A stretch of 64,000 nucleotides of DNA, taken from positions 32,342 to 96,341 of the forward strand of contig JAKZAP010000151.1 of assembly GCA_023053575.1 (NCBI GenBank), written 5' to 3'. This stretch comes from Branchinecta lynchi. Its lineage: Eukaryota; Arthropoda; Branchiopoda; Anostraca; Branchinectidae. The translations under genes and the position numbers were made by a program. Below are positions 26,289-39,852 of the stretch, piece after piece (positions within the stretch are counted from its first letter, which is position 1; every line of letters begins with the position of its first letter). The notes under the pieces were generated by a model. That model searched no databases. It was not told where the DNA came from and saw only the letters and a program-made list of their open reading frames with translations.

Positions 26289-26992
26289 TTCCCCACAAGG
26301 TTTGTTTTCCCATAAGGTTTGTTTTCCCACAAGGTTTGTTTTCCCACAAGGTTTGTTTTCCCACAAGGTTTGTTTTCCCACAAGGTTGGTTTTCCCGCAA
26401 GGTTGGTTTTCCCACAAGGTTTGTGTTCCCACTGTGTTGGTTTTCCCAAAAGGTTCGCTTTCCCACAAGGTTGGTTTTCCCACAAGGTTGGTTTTCCCGC
26501 AGGGTTGCTTTCCCCATAAGGTTTGTTTTCCCACAAGGTTTGTTTTCCCACAAGGTTTGTTTTCCCACAAGGTTTGTTTTCCCGAAAGGTTTGTTTCCCC
26601 ACAAGGTTGGTTTTCCCACAAGGTTGGTTTTCCCGCAGGGTTTGTTTTCCCACAAGGTTAGTTTTCCCGCAAGGTTTGTTTTCCCACAAGGTTTGTTTTC
26701 CCACAAGGATTGTTTTCTCACAAGGTTTGTTTTCCCACTAGGTTTGTTTCCCCGCAAGGTTTGTTTTCCCACAAGGTTTGTTTTCCCCCAAGGTTGGTTT
26801 TCCCGCAAGGTTGGTTTTCCCACAAGGTTTTTTTTTCCACTGTGTTGGTTTTCCCAAAAGGTTCGCTTTCCCACAAGGTTGGTTTTCCCACAAGGTTGGT
26901 TTTCCCGCAGGGTTGCTTTAACCATAAGGTTGGTTTTCCCACAAGGTTTGTTTTCTCGCAAGGTTTGTTTTCCAACTAGGTTGTTTTTCCCA

Positions 26993-28790
26993 CTAGGTTG
27001 GTTTTCCCACAAGGTTTGTTTTCCCACAAACTTTGTTTTCCCCAAAGGTTGGTTTTCCCGCATGGTTGGTTTTCCCACAAGGTTTGTTTTCCCACTGTGT
27101 TGGTTTTCCCAAAAGGTTCGCTTTCCCACAAGGTTGGTTTTCCCACAAGGTTGGTTTTCCCGCAGGGTTGCTTTCACCATAAGGTTGGTTTTCCCACAAG
27201 GTTTGTTTTCTCACAAGGTTTGTTTTCCCACTAGGTTGTTTTTCCCACTAGGTTGGTTTTCCCACAAGGTTTGTTTTCCCACAAGCTTTGTTTTCCCCCA
27301 AGGTTGGTTTTCCCGCAAGGTTGGTTTTCCCACACGGTTTGTTTTCCCACTGTGTTGGTTTTCCCAAAAGGTTCGCTTTCCCGCAAGGTTGGTTTTCCCA
27401 CAAGGTTTGTTTCCCCGCAAGGTTTGTTTTCCCATAAGGTTTGTTTTCCCACAAGGTTTGTTTTCCCACAAGGTTTGTTTTCTCACAAGGTTTGTTTTCC
27501 CACAAGGTTGGTTTTCCCGAAAGGTTTGTTTCCCCACAAGGTTTCTTTCCCCATAAGGTTGGTTTTCCCACAAGGTTTGTTTTCTCACAAGGTTTGTTTT
27601 CCCACAAGGTTTGTTTTCCCACAAGGTTTGTTTTCCCAAAAGGTTCGCTTTCCCACAAGGTTGGTTTTCCCACAAGGTTGGTTTTCCCGCAGGGTTTCTT
27701 TCCCCATAAGGTTGGTTTTCCCACAAGGTTTGTTTTCTCACAAGGTTTGTTTTCCCACTAGGTTTGTTTCCCCACAAGGTTTGTTTTCCCACAAGGTTTG
27801 TTTTCCCCCAAGGTTGGTTTTCCCGCAAGGTTTGTTTCCCCACAAGGTTTGTTTTCCAACAAGGGTTGTTTTCTCACAAGGTTTGTTTTCCCACTAGGTT
27901 TGTTTCCCCACAAGGTGTGTTTTCCCACAAGGTTCGTTTTCCCCAAAGGTTGGTTTTCCCGCATGGTTGGTTTTCCCACAAGGTTTGTTTTCCCACTGTG
28001 TTGGTTTTCCCAAAAGGTTCGCTTTCCCACAAGGTTGGTTTTCCCACAAGGTTGGTTTTCCCGCAGGGTTGCTTTCACCATAAGGTTGGTTTTCCCACAA
28101 GGTTTGTTTTCTCACAAGGTTTGTTTTCCCACTAGGTTGTTTTTCCCACTAGGTTGGTTTTCCCACAAGGTTTGTTTTCCCACAAGCTTTGTTTTCCCCC
28201 AAGGTTGGTTTTCCCGCAAGGTTGGTTTTCCCACACGGTTTGTTTTCCCACTGTGTTGGTTTTCCCAAAAGGTTCGCTTTCCCGCAAGGTTGGTTTTCCC
28301 ACAAGGTTTGTTTCCCCGCAAGGTTTGTTTTCCCATAAGGTTTGTTTTCCCACAAGGTTTGTTTCCCCACAAGGTTTGTTTTCTCACAAGGTTTGTTTTC
28401 CCACAAGGTTGGTTTTCCCGAAAGGTTTGTTTCCCCACAAGGTTTCTTTCCCCATAAGGTTGGTTTTCCCACAAGGTTTGTTTTCTCACAAGGTTTGTTT
28501 TCCCACAAGGTTTGTTTTTCCACAAGGTTTGTTTTCCTGAAAGGTTCGCTTTCCCACAAGGTTGGTTTTCCCACAAGGTTGGTTTTCCTGCAGGGTTTCT
28601 TTCCCCATAAGGTTGGTTTTCCCACAAGGTTTGTTTTCTCACAAGGTTTGTTTTCCCACAAGGTTGGTTTTCCCACAAGGTTGGTTTTCCCGCAGGGTTG
28701 CTTTCCCCATAAGGTTGGTTTTCCCACAAGGTTTGTTTTCTCACAAGGTTCGTTTTCCCACTAGGTTGTTTTTTCCCACTAGGTTGGTTT
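26993..28790 (-). repeat. Tandem duplication of a 901-bp unit (53 monomers)
   Basis: Variant order at 26993-27890 is repeated at 27894-28790 with an offset of 901 bp. The left part of each copy carries the CCGCATGG variant; the middle carries CACACGG and ATTTC-like GGTTTCTTTCCCC variants. A third, partial relative is 25237-25900. Confidence 0.87.
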
Positions 28791-29632
28791 TCCCACAAGG
28801 TTTGTTTTCCCACAAGCTTTGTTTTCCCCCAAGGTTGGTTTTCCCGCAAGGTTGGTTTTCCCACAAGGTTTGTTTTCCCACTGTGTTGGTTTTCCCAAAA
28901 GGTTCGCTTTCCCACAAGGTTGGTTTTCCCACAAGGTTTGTTTCCCCACAAGGTTTGTTTTCCCATAAGGTTTGTTTTCCCACAAGGTTTGTTTTCCCAC
29001 AAGGTTTGTTTTCCCACAAGGTTTGTTTTCCCACAAGGTTGGTTTTCCCGCAAGGTTGGTTTTCCCACAAGGTTTGTGTTCCCACTGTGTTGGTTTTCCC
29101 AAAAGGTTCGCTTTCCCACAAGGTTGGTTTTCCCATAAGGTTTGTTTTCCCGCAGGGTTGCTTTCCCCATAAGGTTTGTTTTCCCACAAGGTTTGTTTTC
29201 CCACAAGGTTTGTTTTCCCACAAGGTTTGTTTTCCCGAAAGGTTTGTTTCCCCACAAGGTTGGTTTTCCCACAAGGTTGGTTTTCCCGCAGGGTTTGTTT
29301 TCCCACAAGGTTAGTTTCCCCGCAAGGTTTGTTTCCCCCCAAGGTTTGTTTTCCCACAAGGATTTTTTTCTCACAAGGTTTGTTTTCCCACTAGGTTTGT
29401 TTCCCCGCAAGGTTTGTTTTCCCACAAGGTTTTTTTTCCCCCAAGGTTGGTTTTCCCGCAAGGTTGGTTTTCCCACAAGGTTTTTTTTTCCACTGTGTTG
29501 GTTTTCCCAAAAGGTTCGCTTTCCCACAAGGTTGGTTTTCCCACAAGGTTGGTTTTCCCGCAGGGTTGCTTTCCCCATAAGGTTGGTTTTCCCACAAGGT
29601 TTGTTTTCTCACAAGGTTTGTTTTCCAACTAG
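28035..29632 (-). repeat. Higher-order repeat copy matching the two flanks of the unique island
   Basis: 28035-28794 matches 25237-26013 (offset 2,781 near the edge) and 28942-29632 matches 26289-26979 (offset 2,653). Shared rare variants are the six-T GTTGTTTTTTCCC at 28764, GGTTTGTGTTCCC near 29070 (also 26420), and TTTTTTTTCCAC near 29480 (also 26830). The intervening 28795-28941 (147 bp) is ordinary satellite, whereas the other copy has the 275-bp island. Confidence 0.9.
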
Positions 29633-32600
29633 GTTGTTTTTCCCACTAGGTTGGTTTTCCCACAAGGTTTGTTTTCCCACAAACTTTGTTTTCCCCCAAG
29701 GTTGGTTTTCCAGCAAGGTTGGTTTTTCCACAAGGTTTGTTTTCCCACTGTGTTTGTTTCCCCACAAGGTTTGTTTTCCCATAAGATTTGTTTTCCCACA
29801 AGGTTTGTTTTCCCATAAGGTTTGTTTTCCCACAAGGTTTGTTTTCCCACAAGGTTGGTTTTCCCGAAAGGTTGGTTTTCCCACAAGGTTTGTTTTCTCA
29901 CAAGGTTTGTTTTCCCACTAGGTTTGTTTCCCCACAAGGTTTGTTTTCTCACAAGGTTTGTTTTCCCACAAGGTTTGTTTCCCCACAAGGATTGTTTTAT
30001 CACAAGGTTTGTTTTCCCACTGTCTTGGTTTTCCCAAGAGGTTCGCTTTCCCGCAAGGTTCGCTTTCCCGCAAGGTTGGTTTTCCCACAAGGTTTGTTTT
30101 CTCACAAGGTTTGTTTTCCCACTAGGTTTGTTTCCCCACAAGGTTTGTTTTCTCACAAGGTTTGTTTTCCCACAAGGTTTGTTTTCCCACAAGGTTTGTT
30201 TTCCCACAAGGTTTGTTTTGCCACAAGGTTGGTTTTCCAGAAAGGTTTGTTTCCCACAAGGTTGGTTTTCCCACAATGTTTGTTTCCCCACAAGGTTTGT
30301 TTTCCCACAAGGATTGTTTTCTCACAAGGTTTGTTTTCCCACTGTGTTGGTTTTCCCAAGAGGTTCGCTTTCCCGCAAGGTTGGTTTTCCCACAAGGTTT
30401 GTTTTCTCACAAGGTTTGTTTTCCCACTAGGTTTGTTTCCCCACAAGGTTTGTTTTCTCACAAGGTTTGTTTTCCCACAAGGTTTGTTTTCCCACAAGGT
30501 TTGTTTTCCCACAAGGTTTGTTTTGCCACAAGGTTGGTTTTCCAGAAAGGTTTGTTTCCCCACAAGGTTGGTTTTCTCACAAGGTTTGTTTCCCCACAAG
30601 GTTTGTTTTCCCTCAAGGATTGTTTTCTCACAAGGTTTGTTTTCCCACTGTGTTGGTTTTCCCAAGAGGTTCGCTTTCCCGCAAGGTTCGCTTTCCCGCA
30701 AGGTTGGTTTTCCCACAAGGTTTGTTTTCTCACAAGGTTTGTTTTCCCACTAGGTTTGTTTCCCCACAAGGTTTGTTTTCTCACAAGGTTTGTTTTCCCA
30801 CAAGGTTTGTTTCCCCACAAGGTTTGTTTCCCCACAAGGTTTGTTTTCCCACAAGGATTGTTTTCTCACAAGGTTTGTTTTCCCACTGTGTTGGTTTTCC
30901 CAAGAGGTTCGCTTTCCCGCAAGGTTCGCTTTCCTGCAAGGTTGGTTTTCCCACAAGGTTTGTTTTCTCACAAGGTTTGTTTTCCCACTAGGTTTGTTTC
31001 CCCACAAGGTTGGTTTTCCCACAAGGTTGGTTTTCCCGCAGGGTTGCTTTCCCAATAAGGTTGGTTTTCCCACAAGGTTTGTTTTCTCACAAGGTTTGTT
31101 TTCCCACTAGGTTGTTTTTCCCACTAGGTTGGTTTTCCCACAAGGTTTGTTTTCCCACAAGCTTTGTTTTCCCCCAAGGTTGTTTTTCCCACTAGGTTGA
31201 TTTTCCCACAAGGTTTGTTTTCCCACAAGCTTTGTTTTCCCCCAAGGTTTGTTTTCCCGCAAGGTTGGTTTACCCACAAGGTTTGTTTTCCCACTGTGTT
31301 GGTTTTCCCAAAAGGTTCGCTTTCCCGCAAGGTTGGTTTTCCCACAAGGTTTGTTTCCCCACAAGGTTTGTTTTCCCACAAGGTTTGTTTTCCCACAAGG
31401 TTGGTTTTCCCGAAAGGTTTGTTTCCCCACAAGGTTGGTTTTCCCACAAGGTTGGTTTTCCCGCAGGGTTTGTTTTCCCACAAGGTTAGTTTTCCCGCAA
31501 GGTTTGTTTCCCCACAAGGTTTGTTTTCCCACAAGGTTTGTTTTCCCACTGTGTTGGTTTTCCCAAAAGGTTCGCTTTCCCAAAAGGTTGGTTTTCCCAC
31601 AAGGTTGGTTTTCCCACAAGGTTGGTTTTCCCGCAGGGTTGCTTTCCCCATAAGGTTGGTTTTCCCAAAAGGTTCGCTTTCCCGCAAGGCTGGTTTTCCC
31701 ACAAGGTTTGTTTCCCCACAATGTTTGTTTTCTCACAAGGTTTGTTTTCCCACAAGGTTGGTTTTCCCGAAAGGTTTGTTTCCCCACAAGGTTGGTTTTC
31801 CCACAAGGCTGGTTTTCCCGCAGGGTTTGTTTTCCCACAAGGTTAGTTTTCCCGCAAGGTTTGTTTTCCCACAAGGTTAGTTTTCCCACAAGGTTTGTTT
31901 CCCCACAAGGTTTGTTTCCCCACAAGGTTTGTTTTCCCACAAGGATTGTTTTCTCACAAGGTTTGTTTTCCCACTGTGTTGGTTTTCCAAAGAGGTTCGC
32001 TTTCCCGCAAGGTTCGCTTTCCCGCAAGGTTGGTTTTCCCACAAGGTTTGTTTTCTCACAAGGTTTGTTTTCCCACTAGGTTTGTTTCCCCACAAGGTTT
32101 GTTTTCTCACAAGGTTTGTTTTCCCACAAGGTTTGTTTTCCCACAAGGTTTGTTTTCCCACAAGGTTTGTTTTGCCACAAGGTTGGTTTTCCAGGAAGGT
32201 TTGTTTCCCCACAAGGTTGTTTTCCCACAAGGTTTGTTTTCCCGCAGGGTTAGTTTTCCCACAAGGTTAGTTTTCCCACAAGGTTTGTTTCCCCACAAGG
32301 TTTGTTTCCCCACAAGGTTTGTTTTCCCACAAGGATTGTTTTCTCACAAGGTTTGTTTTCCCACTGTGTTGGTTTTCCCAAAAGGTTCGCTTTCCCGCAA
32401 GGTTGGTTTTCCCACAAGGTTGGTTTTCCCGAAAGGTTTGTTTCCCCACAAGGTTTGTTTTCCCACTGTGTTGGTTTTCCCAAAAGGTTCGCTTTCCCAC
32501 AAGGTTGGTTTTCCCACAAGGTTGGTTTTACCACAAGGTTGGTTTTCCCGCAGGGTTTGTTTTCTCACAAGGTTTGTTTTCCCACTAGGTTGTTTTTCCC

Positions 32601-34408
32601 ACTAGGTTGGTTTTCCCACAAGGTTTGTTTTCCCACAAGCTTTGTTTTCCCCCAAGGTTGTTTTTCCCACTAGGTTGGTTTTCCCACAAGGTTTGTTTTC
32701 CCACAAGCTTTGTTTTCCCCCAAGGTTTGTTTTCCCGCAAGGTTGGTTTACCCACAAGGTTTGTTTTCCCACAGTGTTGGTTTTCCCAAAAGGTTCGCTT
32801 TCCCGCAAGGTTGGTTTTCCCACAAGGTTTGTTTCCCCACAAGGTTTGTTTTCCCACAAGGTTTGTTTTCCCACAAGGTTGGTTTTCCCGAAAGGTTTGT
32901 TTCCCCACAAGGTTGGTTTTCCCACAAGGTTGGTTTTCCCGCAGGGTTTGTTTTCCCACAAGGTTAGTTTTCCCGCAAGGTTTGTTTCCCCACAAGGTTT
33001 GTTTTCCAACTGTGTTGGTTTTCCCAAAAGGTTCGCTTTCCCACAAGGTTGGTTTTCCCACAAGGTTGGTTTTCCCACAAGGTTGGTTTTCCCGCAGGGT
33101 TGCTTTCCCCATGAGGTTGGTTTTCCCACAAGGTTTGTTTTCTCACAAGGTTTGTTTTCCCACTAGATTGTTTTTTCCACTAGGTTGGTTTTCCCACAAG
33201 GTTTGTTTTCCCACAAGCTTTGTTTTCCCCCAAGGTTGGTTTTCCCGCAGGGTTTGTTTTCCCACAAGGTTAGTTTTCCCGCAAGGTTTGTTTCCCCACA
33301 AGGTTTGTTTTCCCACAAGGTTTGTTTTCCCACTGTGTTGGTTTTCCCAAAAGGTTCGCTTTCCCACAAGGTTGGTTTTCCCGCAGGGTTGCTTTCCCCA
33401 TAAGGTTGGTTTTCCCACAAGGTTTTGTTTTCCCACAAGGTTTGTTTCCCCACAAGGTTTGTTTCCCCACAAGGTTTGTTTCCCCACAAGGTTTGTTTTC
33501 CCACAAGGATTGTTTTCTCACAAGGTTTGTTTTCCCACAAGGTTTGTTTCCCCACAAGGTTTGTTTCCCCACAAGGTTTGTTTTCCCACAAGGTTAGTTT
33601 TCCCACAAGGTTTGTTTCCCCACATGGTTTGTTTCCCCACAAGGTTTGTTTTCCCACAAGGATTGTTTTCTCACAAGGTTTGTTTTCCCACTGTGTTGGT
33701 TTTCCCAAGAGGTTCGCTTTCCCGCAAGGTTCGCTTTCCCGCAAGGTTGGTTTTCCCACAAGGTTTGTTTTCTCACAAGGTTTGTTTTCCCACTAGGTTT
33801 GTTTCCCCACAAGGTTTGTTTTCTCACAAGGTTTTTTTTTCCCACAAGGTTTGTTTCCCCACAAGGTTTCTTTCCCCACAAGGTTTGTTTTCCCACAAGA
33901 ATTGTTTTCTCACAAGGTTTGTTTTCCCACTGTGTTGGTTTTCCCAAGAGGTTCGCTTTCCCGCAAGGTTCGCTTTCCCGCAAGGTTGGTTTTCCCACAA
34001 GGTTTTTTTTCTCACAAGGTTTGTTTTCCCACTAGGTTTGTTTTCCCACAAGGTTTGTTTTCTCACAAGGTTTGTTTTCCCACAAGGTTTGTTTTCCCAC
34101 AAGGTTTGTTTTCCCACAAGGTTTGTTTTGCCACAAGGTTGGTTTTCCAGAAAGGTTTGTTTCCCCACAAGGTTTGTTTTCCCTCAGGGTTTGTTTTCCC
34201 ACAAGGTTTGTTTTCCCACTGTGTTGGTTTTCCCAAAAGGTTCGCTTTCCCGCAAGGTTGGTTTTCCCACAAGGTTGGTTTTCCCGCAGGGTTTGTTTCT
34301 CCATAAGGTTTGTTTTCCCACAAGGTTTGTTTACCCACAAGGTTTGTTTTCCCCCAAGGTTGGTTTTCCCGCAAGGTTGGTTTTCCCGCAAGGTTAGTTT
34401 TCCCACAA

Positions 34409-34428
34409 GGTCTGATTTAACACAATGT
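34409..34428 (-). repeat. TTAAATCAG marker monomer, copy 6 (inverted, GTGGG subtype)
   Basis: The only copy inside an inverted block. Its context (GCAAGG monomers and GAAAGG monomers on the expected sides) is the reverse complement of the plus copies. Confidence 0.95.
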
Positions 34429-35795
34429 TTGTTTTCCCACAAGGTTGGTTTTCCCGAAAGGTTTGTTTCCCCACAAGGTTGGTTTTCCCACAAGGTTGGT
34501 TTTCCCGCAGGGTTTGTTTTCCCACAAGGTTAGTTTTCCCGCAAGGTTTGTTTTCCCACAAGGTTGGTTTTCCCGAAAGTTTTGTTTCCCCACAAGGTTG
34601 GTTTTCCCACAAGGTTGGTTTTCAGGCAAGGGTTTGTTTTCCCACAAGGTTAGTTTTCCCGCAAGGTTTGTTTCCCCACAAGGTTTGTTTTCCCACAAGG
34701 TTTGTTTTCCCACTGTGTTGGTTTTCCCAAAAGGTTCGCTTTCCCACAATGTTGGTTTTCCCACAAGGTTGGTTTTCCCACAAGGTTGGTTTTCCCGCAG
34801 GGTTGCTTTCCCTATAAGGTTGGTTTTCCCACAAGGTTTTTTTTCTCAAAAGGTTTGTTTTCCCACTAGGTTGTTTTTCCCACTAGGTTGGTTTTCCCAC
34901 AAGGTTTGTTTTCCCACAAGCTTTGTTTTCCCCCAAGGTTGGTTTTCCCGCAGGGTTTGTTTTCCCACAAGGTTAGTTTTCCCACAAGGTTTGTTTCCCC
35001 ACAAGGTTTGTTTTCCCACAAGGTTTGTTTTCCCACTGTGTTGGTTTTCCCAAAAGGTTAACTTTCCCACAAGGTTGGTTTTCCCACAAGGTTGGTTTTC
35101 CCGCAGAATTGCTTTCCCCATAAGGTTGGTTTTCCCACAAGGTTTGTTTTCTCACAAGGTTTGTTTTCCCACTAGGTTGTTTTTCCCACTAGGTTGGTTT
35201 TCCCACAAGGTTTGTTTTCCCACAAGCTTTGTTTTCCCCCAAGGTTGTTTTTCCCACTAGGTTGGTTTTCCCACAAGGTTTGTTTTCCCACAAGCTTTGT
35301 TTTCCCCCAAGGTTGGTTTTCCCGCAAGGTTGGTTTACCCACTAGGTTTGTTTTCCCACTGTGTTGGTTTTCCCAAAAGGTTCGCTTTCCCGCAAGGTTG
35401 GTTTTCCCACAAGGTTTGTTTACCCACAAGGTTTGTTTTCCCACAAGGTTTGTTTTCCCACAAGGTTGGTTTTCCCGAAAGGTTTGTTTCCCCACAAGGT
35501 TGGTTTTCCCACAAGGTTGGTTTTCCCGCAGGGTTTGTTTTCCCACAAGGTTAGTTTTCCCGCAAGGTTTGTTTCCCCACAAGGTTTGTTTTCCCACAAG
35601 GTTTATTTTCCCACTGTGTTGGTTTTACCAAAAGTTTCTCTTTCCCAAAAGGTTGGTTTTCCCACAAGGTTGGTTTTCCCACAAGGTTGGTTTTCCCGCA
35701 GGGTTTGTTTCCCCATAAGGTTGAAATTCCCACAAGGTTTGTTTTCTCACAAGGTTTGTTTTCCCACTAGGTTGGTTTTCCCACAAGGTTTGTTT

Positions 35796-35806
35796 TCCCC
35801 AAAACC
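35796..35806. other. Satellite inversion junction 2 (minus to plus)
   Basis: Blunt join: GTTTTCCCC on the left meets AAAACCAACACAGTGGG on the right. It falls at the boundary between the G-run and the A-run of the monomer. The flanking monomer orders are not mirror images. Confidence 0.95.
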
Positions 35807-38800
35807 AACACAGTGGGAAAACAAACCTTGTGAGAAAACAATCCTTGTGGGAAAACAAACCTTGTGGGGAAACAAACCTTGTGGGGAAACAAACCTTGTG
35901 GGAAAACTAACCTTGTATGAAAACAAACCTTGTGGGAAAACCAACCTTATGGGGAAAGCAACCCTGCGGGAAAACCAACCTTATGGGAAAACCAACCTTG
36001 TGGGAAAGCGAACCTTTTGGGAAAACCAACACAGTGGGAAAAAAACCTTGTGGGAAAACTAACCTTGTGGGAAAACAAACCTTGCGGGAAAACTAACCTT
36101 GTGGGAAAACAAAACCTGCGGTAAAACCAACCTTGTGGGAAAACCAACCTTGTGGGGAAACAAACCTTTCGGGAAAACCAACCTTGTGGGAAAACAAACC
36201 TTGTGGGAAAACAAACCTTGTGGGAAAACAAACCTTATGGGGAAAGCAACCCTGCGGGAAAACCAACCTTGTGGGAAAACCAACCTTGTGGGAAAGCGAA
36301 CCTTTTGGGAAAACCAACACAGTGGGAAAACAAACCTTGTGGGAAAACGAACCTTGCGGGAAAACCAACCTTGTGGGAAAACAAACCTTGTGGGAGAACA
36401 AACCTTGTGGGAAAACAAACCTTATGCTGAAAGCAACCCTGCGGGAAAACCAACCTTGTGGGAAAACCAACCTTGTGGGAAAGCGAACCTTTTGGGAAAA
36501 CCAACACAGTGGGAAAACAAACCTTGTGGGAAAACCAACCTTGCGGGAAAACCAACCTTGTGGGAAAACAAACCTTGTGGGAAAACAAACCTTGTGGGAA
36601 AACAAACCTTGTGGGAAAACAAACCTTATGGGTAAACAAACCTTGTGGGGAAACAAATCTTGTGGGAAAACCAACCTTGCGGGAAAGCGAACCTTTTGGG
36701 AAAACCAACACAGTGGGAAAACAAACCTTGTGGGAAAACCAACCTTGCGGGAAAACCAACCTTGGGGGAAAACAAAGCTTGTGGGAAAACAAACCTTGTG
36801 GGAAAACAAACCTTGTGGGAAAACAAATCTTATGGGAAAACAAACCTTGTGGGGAAACAAACCTTGTGGGAAAACCAACCTTGCGGGAAAGCGAACCTTT
36901 TGGGAAAACCAACACAGTGGGAAAACAAACCTTGTGGGAAAACCAACCTTGCGGGAAAACCAACCTTGGGGGAAAACAAAGCTTGTGGGAACACAAACCT
37001 TGTGGGAAAACCAACCTAGTGAGAAAAAAAAACCTAGTGGGAAAACAAACCTTGTGAGAAAACAAACCTTGTGGGAAAACCAACCTTATGGGGAAAGCAA
37101 CCCTGCGGGAAAACCAACCTTGTGGGAAAACCAACCTTGTGGGAAAGCGAACCTTTTGGGAAAACCAACACAGTGGGAAAACAAACCTTGTGGGAAAACC
37201 AACCTTGTGGGAAAACAAACCTTGTGGGGAAACAAACCTTGTGGGGAAACAAACCTTGTGGGAAAACTAACCTTGTGGGAAAACAAACCTTGTGGGAAAA
37301 CAAACCTTGTGGGGAAACAAACCTTATGGGAAAATAAACCTTGTGGGGAAACAAACCTTGTGGGAAATCCAACCTTGCGGGAAAGCGAACCTTTTGGGAA
37401 AACCAACCTTGTGGGGAAACAAACCTTGTGGGGAAACAAACCTTGTGGGGAAACAAACCTTGTGGGAAAACTAACCTTGTGGGAAAACAAACCTTGTGGG
37501 AAAACAAACCTTGTGGGGAAACAAACCTTGTGAGAAAACAAACCTTGTGGGGAAACAAACCTAGTGGGAAAACAAACCTTGTGAGAAAACAAACCTTGTG
37601 GGAAAACCAACCTTATGGGAAAACAAACCTAGTGGGAAAACAAACCTTGTGGGGAAACAAACCTTATGGGAAAATAAACCTTGTGGGGAAACAAACCTTG
37701 TGGGAAATCCAACCTTGCGGGAAAGCGAACCTTTTGGGAAAACCAACACAGTGGGAAAACAAACCTTGTGTTAAAACCAACCTTGCGGGAAAACCAACCT
37801 TGGGGGAAAACAAAGCTTGTGGGAAAACAAACCTTGTGGGAAAACCAACCTAGTGGGAAAAACAACCTAGTGGGAAAACAAACCTTGTGAGAAAACAAAC
37901 CTTGTGGGAAAACCAACCTTATGGGTAAAGCAACCCTGCGGGAAAACCAACCTTGTGGGAAAACCAACCTTGTGGGAAAGCGAACTTTTTGGGAAAACCA
38001 ACACAGTGGGAAAACAAACCTTGTGGGCAAACCAACCTTGCGGGAAAACCAACCTTGGGGGAAAGCAAACCTTGTGGGAAAACAAACCTTGTGGGGAAAC
38101 AAACCTAGTAGGAAATCAAACCTTGTGAGAAAACAATCCTTGTGGGAAAACAAACCTTGTGGGGAAACAAACCTTGCGGGAAAACTAACCTTGTGGGAAA
38201 ACAAACCCTGCGGGAAAACCAACCTTGTGGGAAAACCCACCTTGTGGGGAAACAAACCTTTCGGGAAAACTAACCTTGTGGGAAAACAAACCCTGCGGGA
38301 AAACCAAGCTTGTGGGAAAACAAACCTTGTGGGAAAACAAACCTTGTGGGAAAACAAACCTTGTGAAAAAACAAACCTTTTGGGTAAACCAACCTTATGG
38401 GGAAACAAACCCTGCGGGAAAACCAACCTTGTGGGAAAACCAACCTTGCGGGAAAGCGAACCTTTTGGGAAAACCAACACAGTGGGAAAACAAACCTTGT
38501 GAGAAAACAATCCTTGTGGGAAAGCGAACCTTTTGGGAAAACCAACACTGTGGGAAAACAAACCTTGTGAGAAAACAATCCTTGCGGGAAAGCGAACCTT
38601 TTGGGAAAACCAACACAGTGGGAAAACAAACCTTGTGAGAAAACAATCCTTGTGGGAAAACAAACCTTGTGGGGAAACAAACCTTGTGGGGAAACAAACC
38701 TTGTGGGAAAACTAACCTTGTGGGAAAACAAACCTTGCGGGAAAACTAACCTTGTGGGAAAACAAAACCTGCGGGAAAACAAACCTTGTGGGAAAACCAA

Positions 38801-39852
38801 CCTTGTGGGGAAACAAACCTTTCGGGAAAACCAACCTTGTGGGAAATCAAACCTTGTGGGAAAACAAACCTTGTGAGAAAACAAACCTTGTGGGAAAACC
38901 AACCTTATGGGGAAACAAACCCTGCGGGAAAACCAACCTTGTGGGAAAACCAACCTTGCGGGAAAGCGAACCTTTTGGGAAAACCAACACAGTGGGAAAA
39001 CAAACCTTGTGAGAAAACAATCCTTGTGGGAAAACAAACCTTGTGGGGAAACAAACCTTGTGGGGAAACAAACCTTGTGGGAAAACTAACCTTGTGGGAA
39101 AACAAACCTTGCGGGAAAGCGAACCTCTTGGGAAAACCAACACAGTGGGAAAACAAACCTTGTGAGAAAACAATCCTTGTGGGAAAACAAACCTTGTGGG
39201 GAAACAAACCTTGTGGGAAAACAAACCTTGTGGGAAAACTAACCTTGTGGGAAAACAAACCTTGTGGGAAAACCAACCTTATGGGGAAAGCAACCCTGCG
39301 GGAAAACCAACCTTGTGGGAAAACCAACCTTGTGGGAAAGCGAACCTTTTGGGAAAACCAACACAGTGGGGAAAAAACCTTGTGGGAAAACCAACCTTGC
39401 GGGAAAACCAACCTTGGGGGAAAACAAACCTTGCGGGAAAACAAACCTTGTGGGGAAACAAACCTAGTGGGAAAACAAACCTTGTGAGAAAACAATCCTT
39501 GTGGGAAAACAAACCTTGGGGGGAAACAAACCTTGCGGGGAAACTAACCTTTTGGGAAAACAAACCCTGCGGGAAAACCAACCTTGTGGGAAAACCAACC
39601 TTGTGGGGAAACAAACCTTTCGGGAAAACTAACCTTGTGGGAAAACAAACCCTGCGGGAAAACGAACCTTGTGGGAAAACAAACCTTGTGGGAAAACAAA
39701 CCTTGTGGGAAAACAAACCTTGTGAGAAAACAAACCTTGTGGGAAAACCAACCTTATGGGAAAACAAACCCTGCGGGAAAACCAACCTTGTGGGAAAACC
39801 AACCTTGCGGGAAAGCGAACCTTTTGGGAAAACCAACACAGTGGGAAAACAA
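35801..39852 (+). repeat. 17-bp satellite array, block 4 (plus)
   Basis: About 238 monomers in plus orientation between two inverted blocks. Segment 37.98-38.5 kb (GCGAACTTTTTGGG, GTGGGCAAACC and TAGGAAATC variants) reappears at 49.08-49.6 kb exactly 11,100 bp away. Segment 39.25-39.85 kb resembles 61.8-62.4 kb. Confidence 0.98.
37321..37735 (+). repeat. Local duplication at 340-bp offset (20 monomers)
   Basis: The rare run AAAATAAACC, two ordinary monomers, then GGGAAATCCAACC and GCGAACC occurs at 37331 and again at 37671, exactly 340 bp apart. Confidence 0.88.

Larger units (their letters stand above)
26289..35800 (-). repeat. 17-bp satellite array, block 3 (inverted)
   Basis: About 560 monomers with the purine-rich strand on the bottom. 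It contains reverse-complement copies of higher-order segments also seen in plus blocks. Examples are the TTAAATCAG marker at 34409-34428, the CTTGGGGGG marker at 29331-29342, and a segment at 31.1-32.1 kb resembling 4.96-5.76 kb and 18.9-19.9 kb. Within it, 31.1-31.65 kb and 32.58-33.1 kb are near-identical at an offset of 1,478 bp (87 monomers minus one base). Confidence 0.98.

Noticed and set aside
25167..35800. A single simple inversion of the whole 25167-35800 block
   Set aside because: Reversing it in thought does not restore monomer phase or a continuous variant order at either junction, so one clean inversion is not enough. More events or an assembly join are needed.
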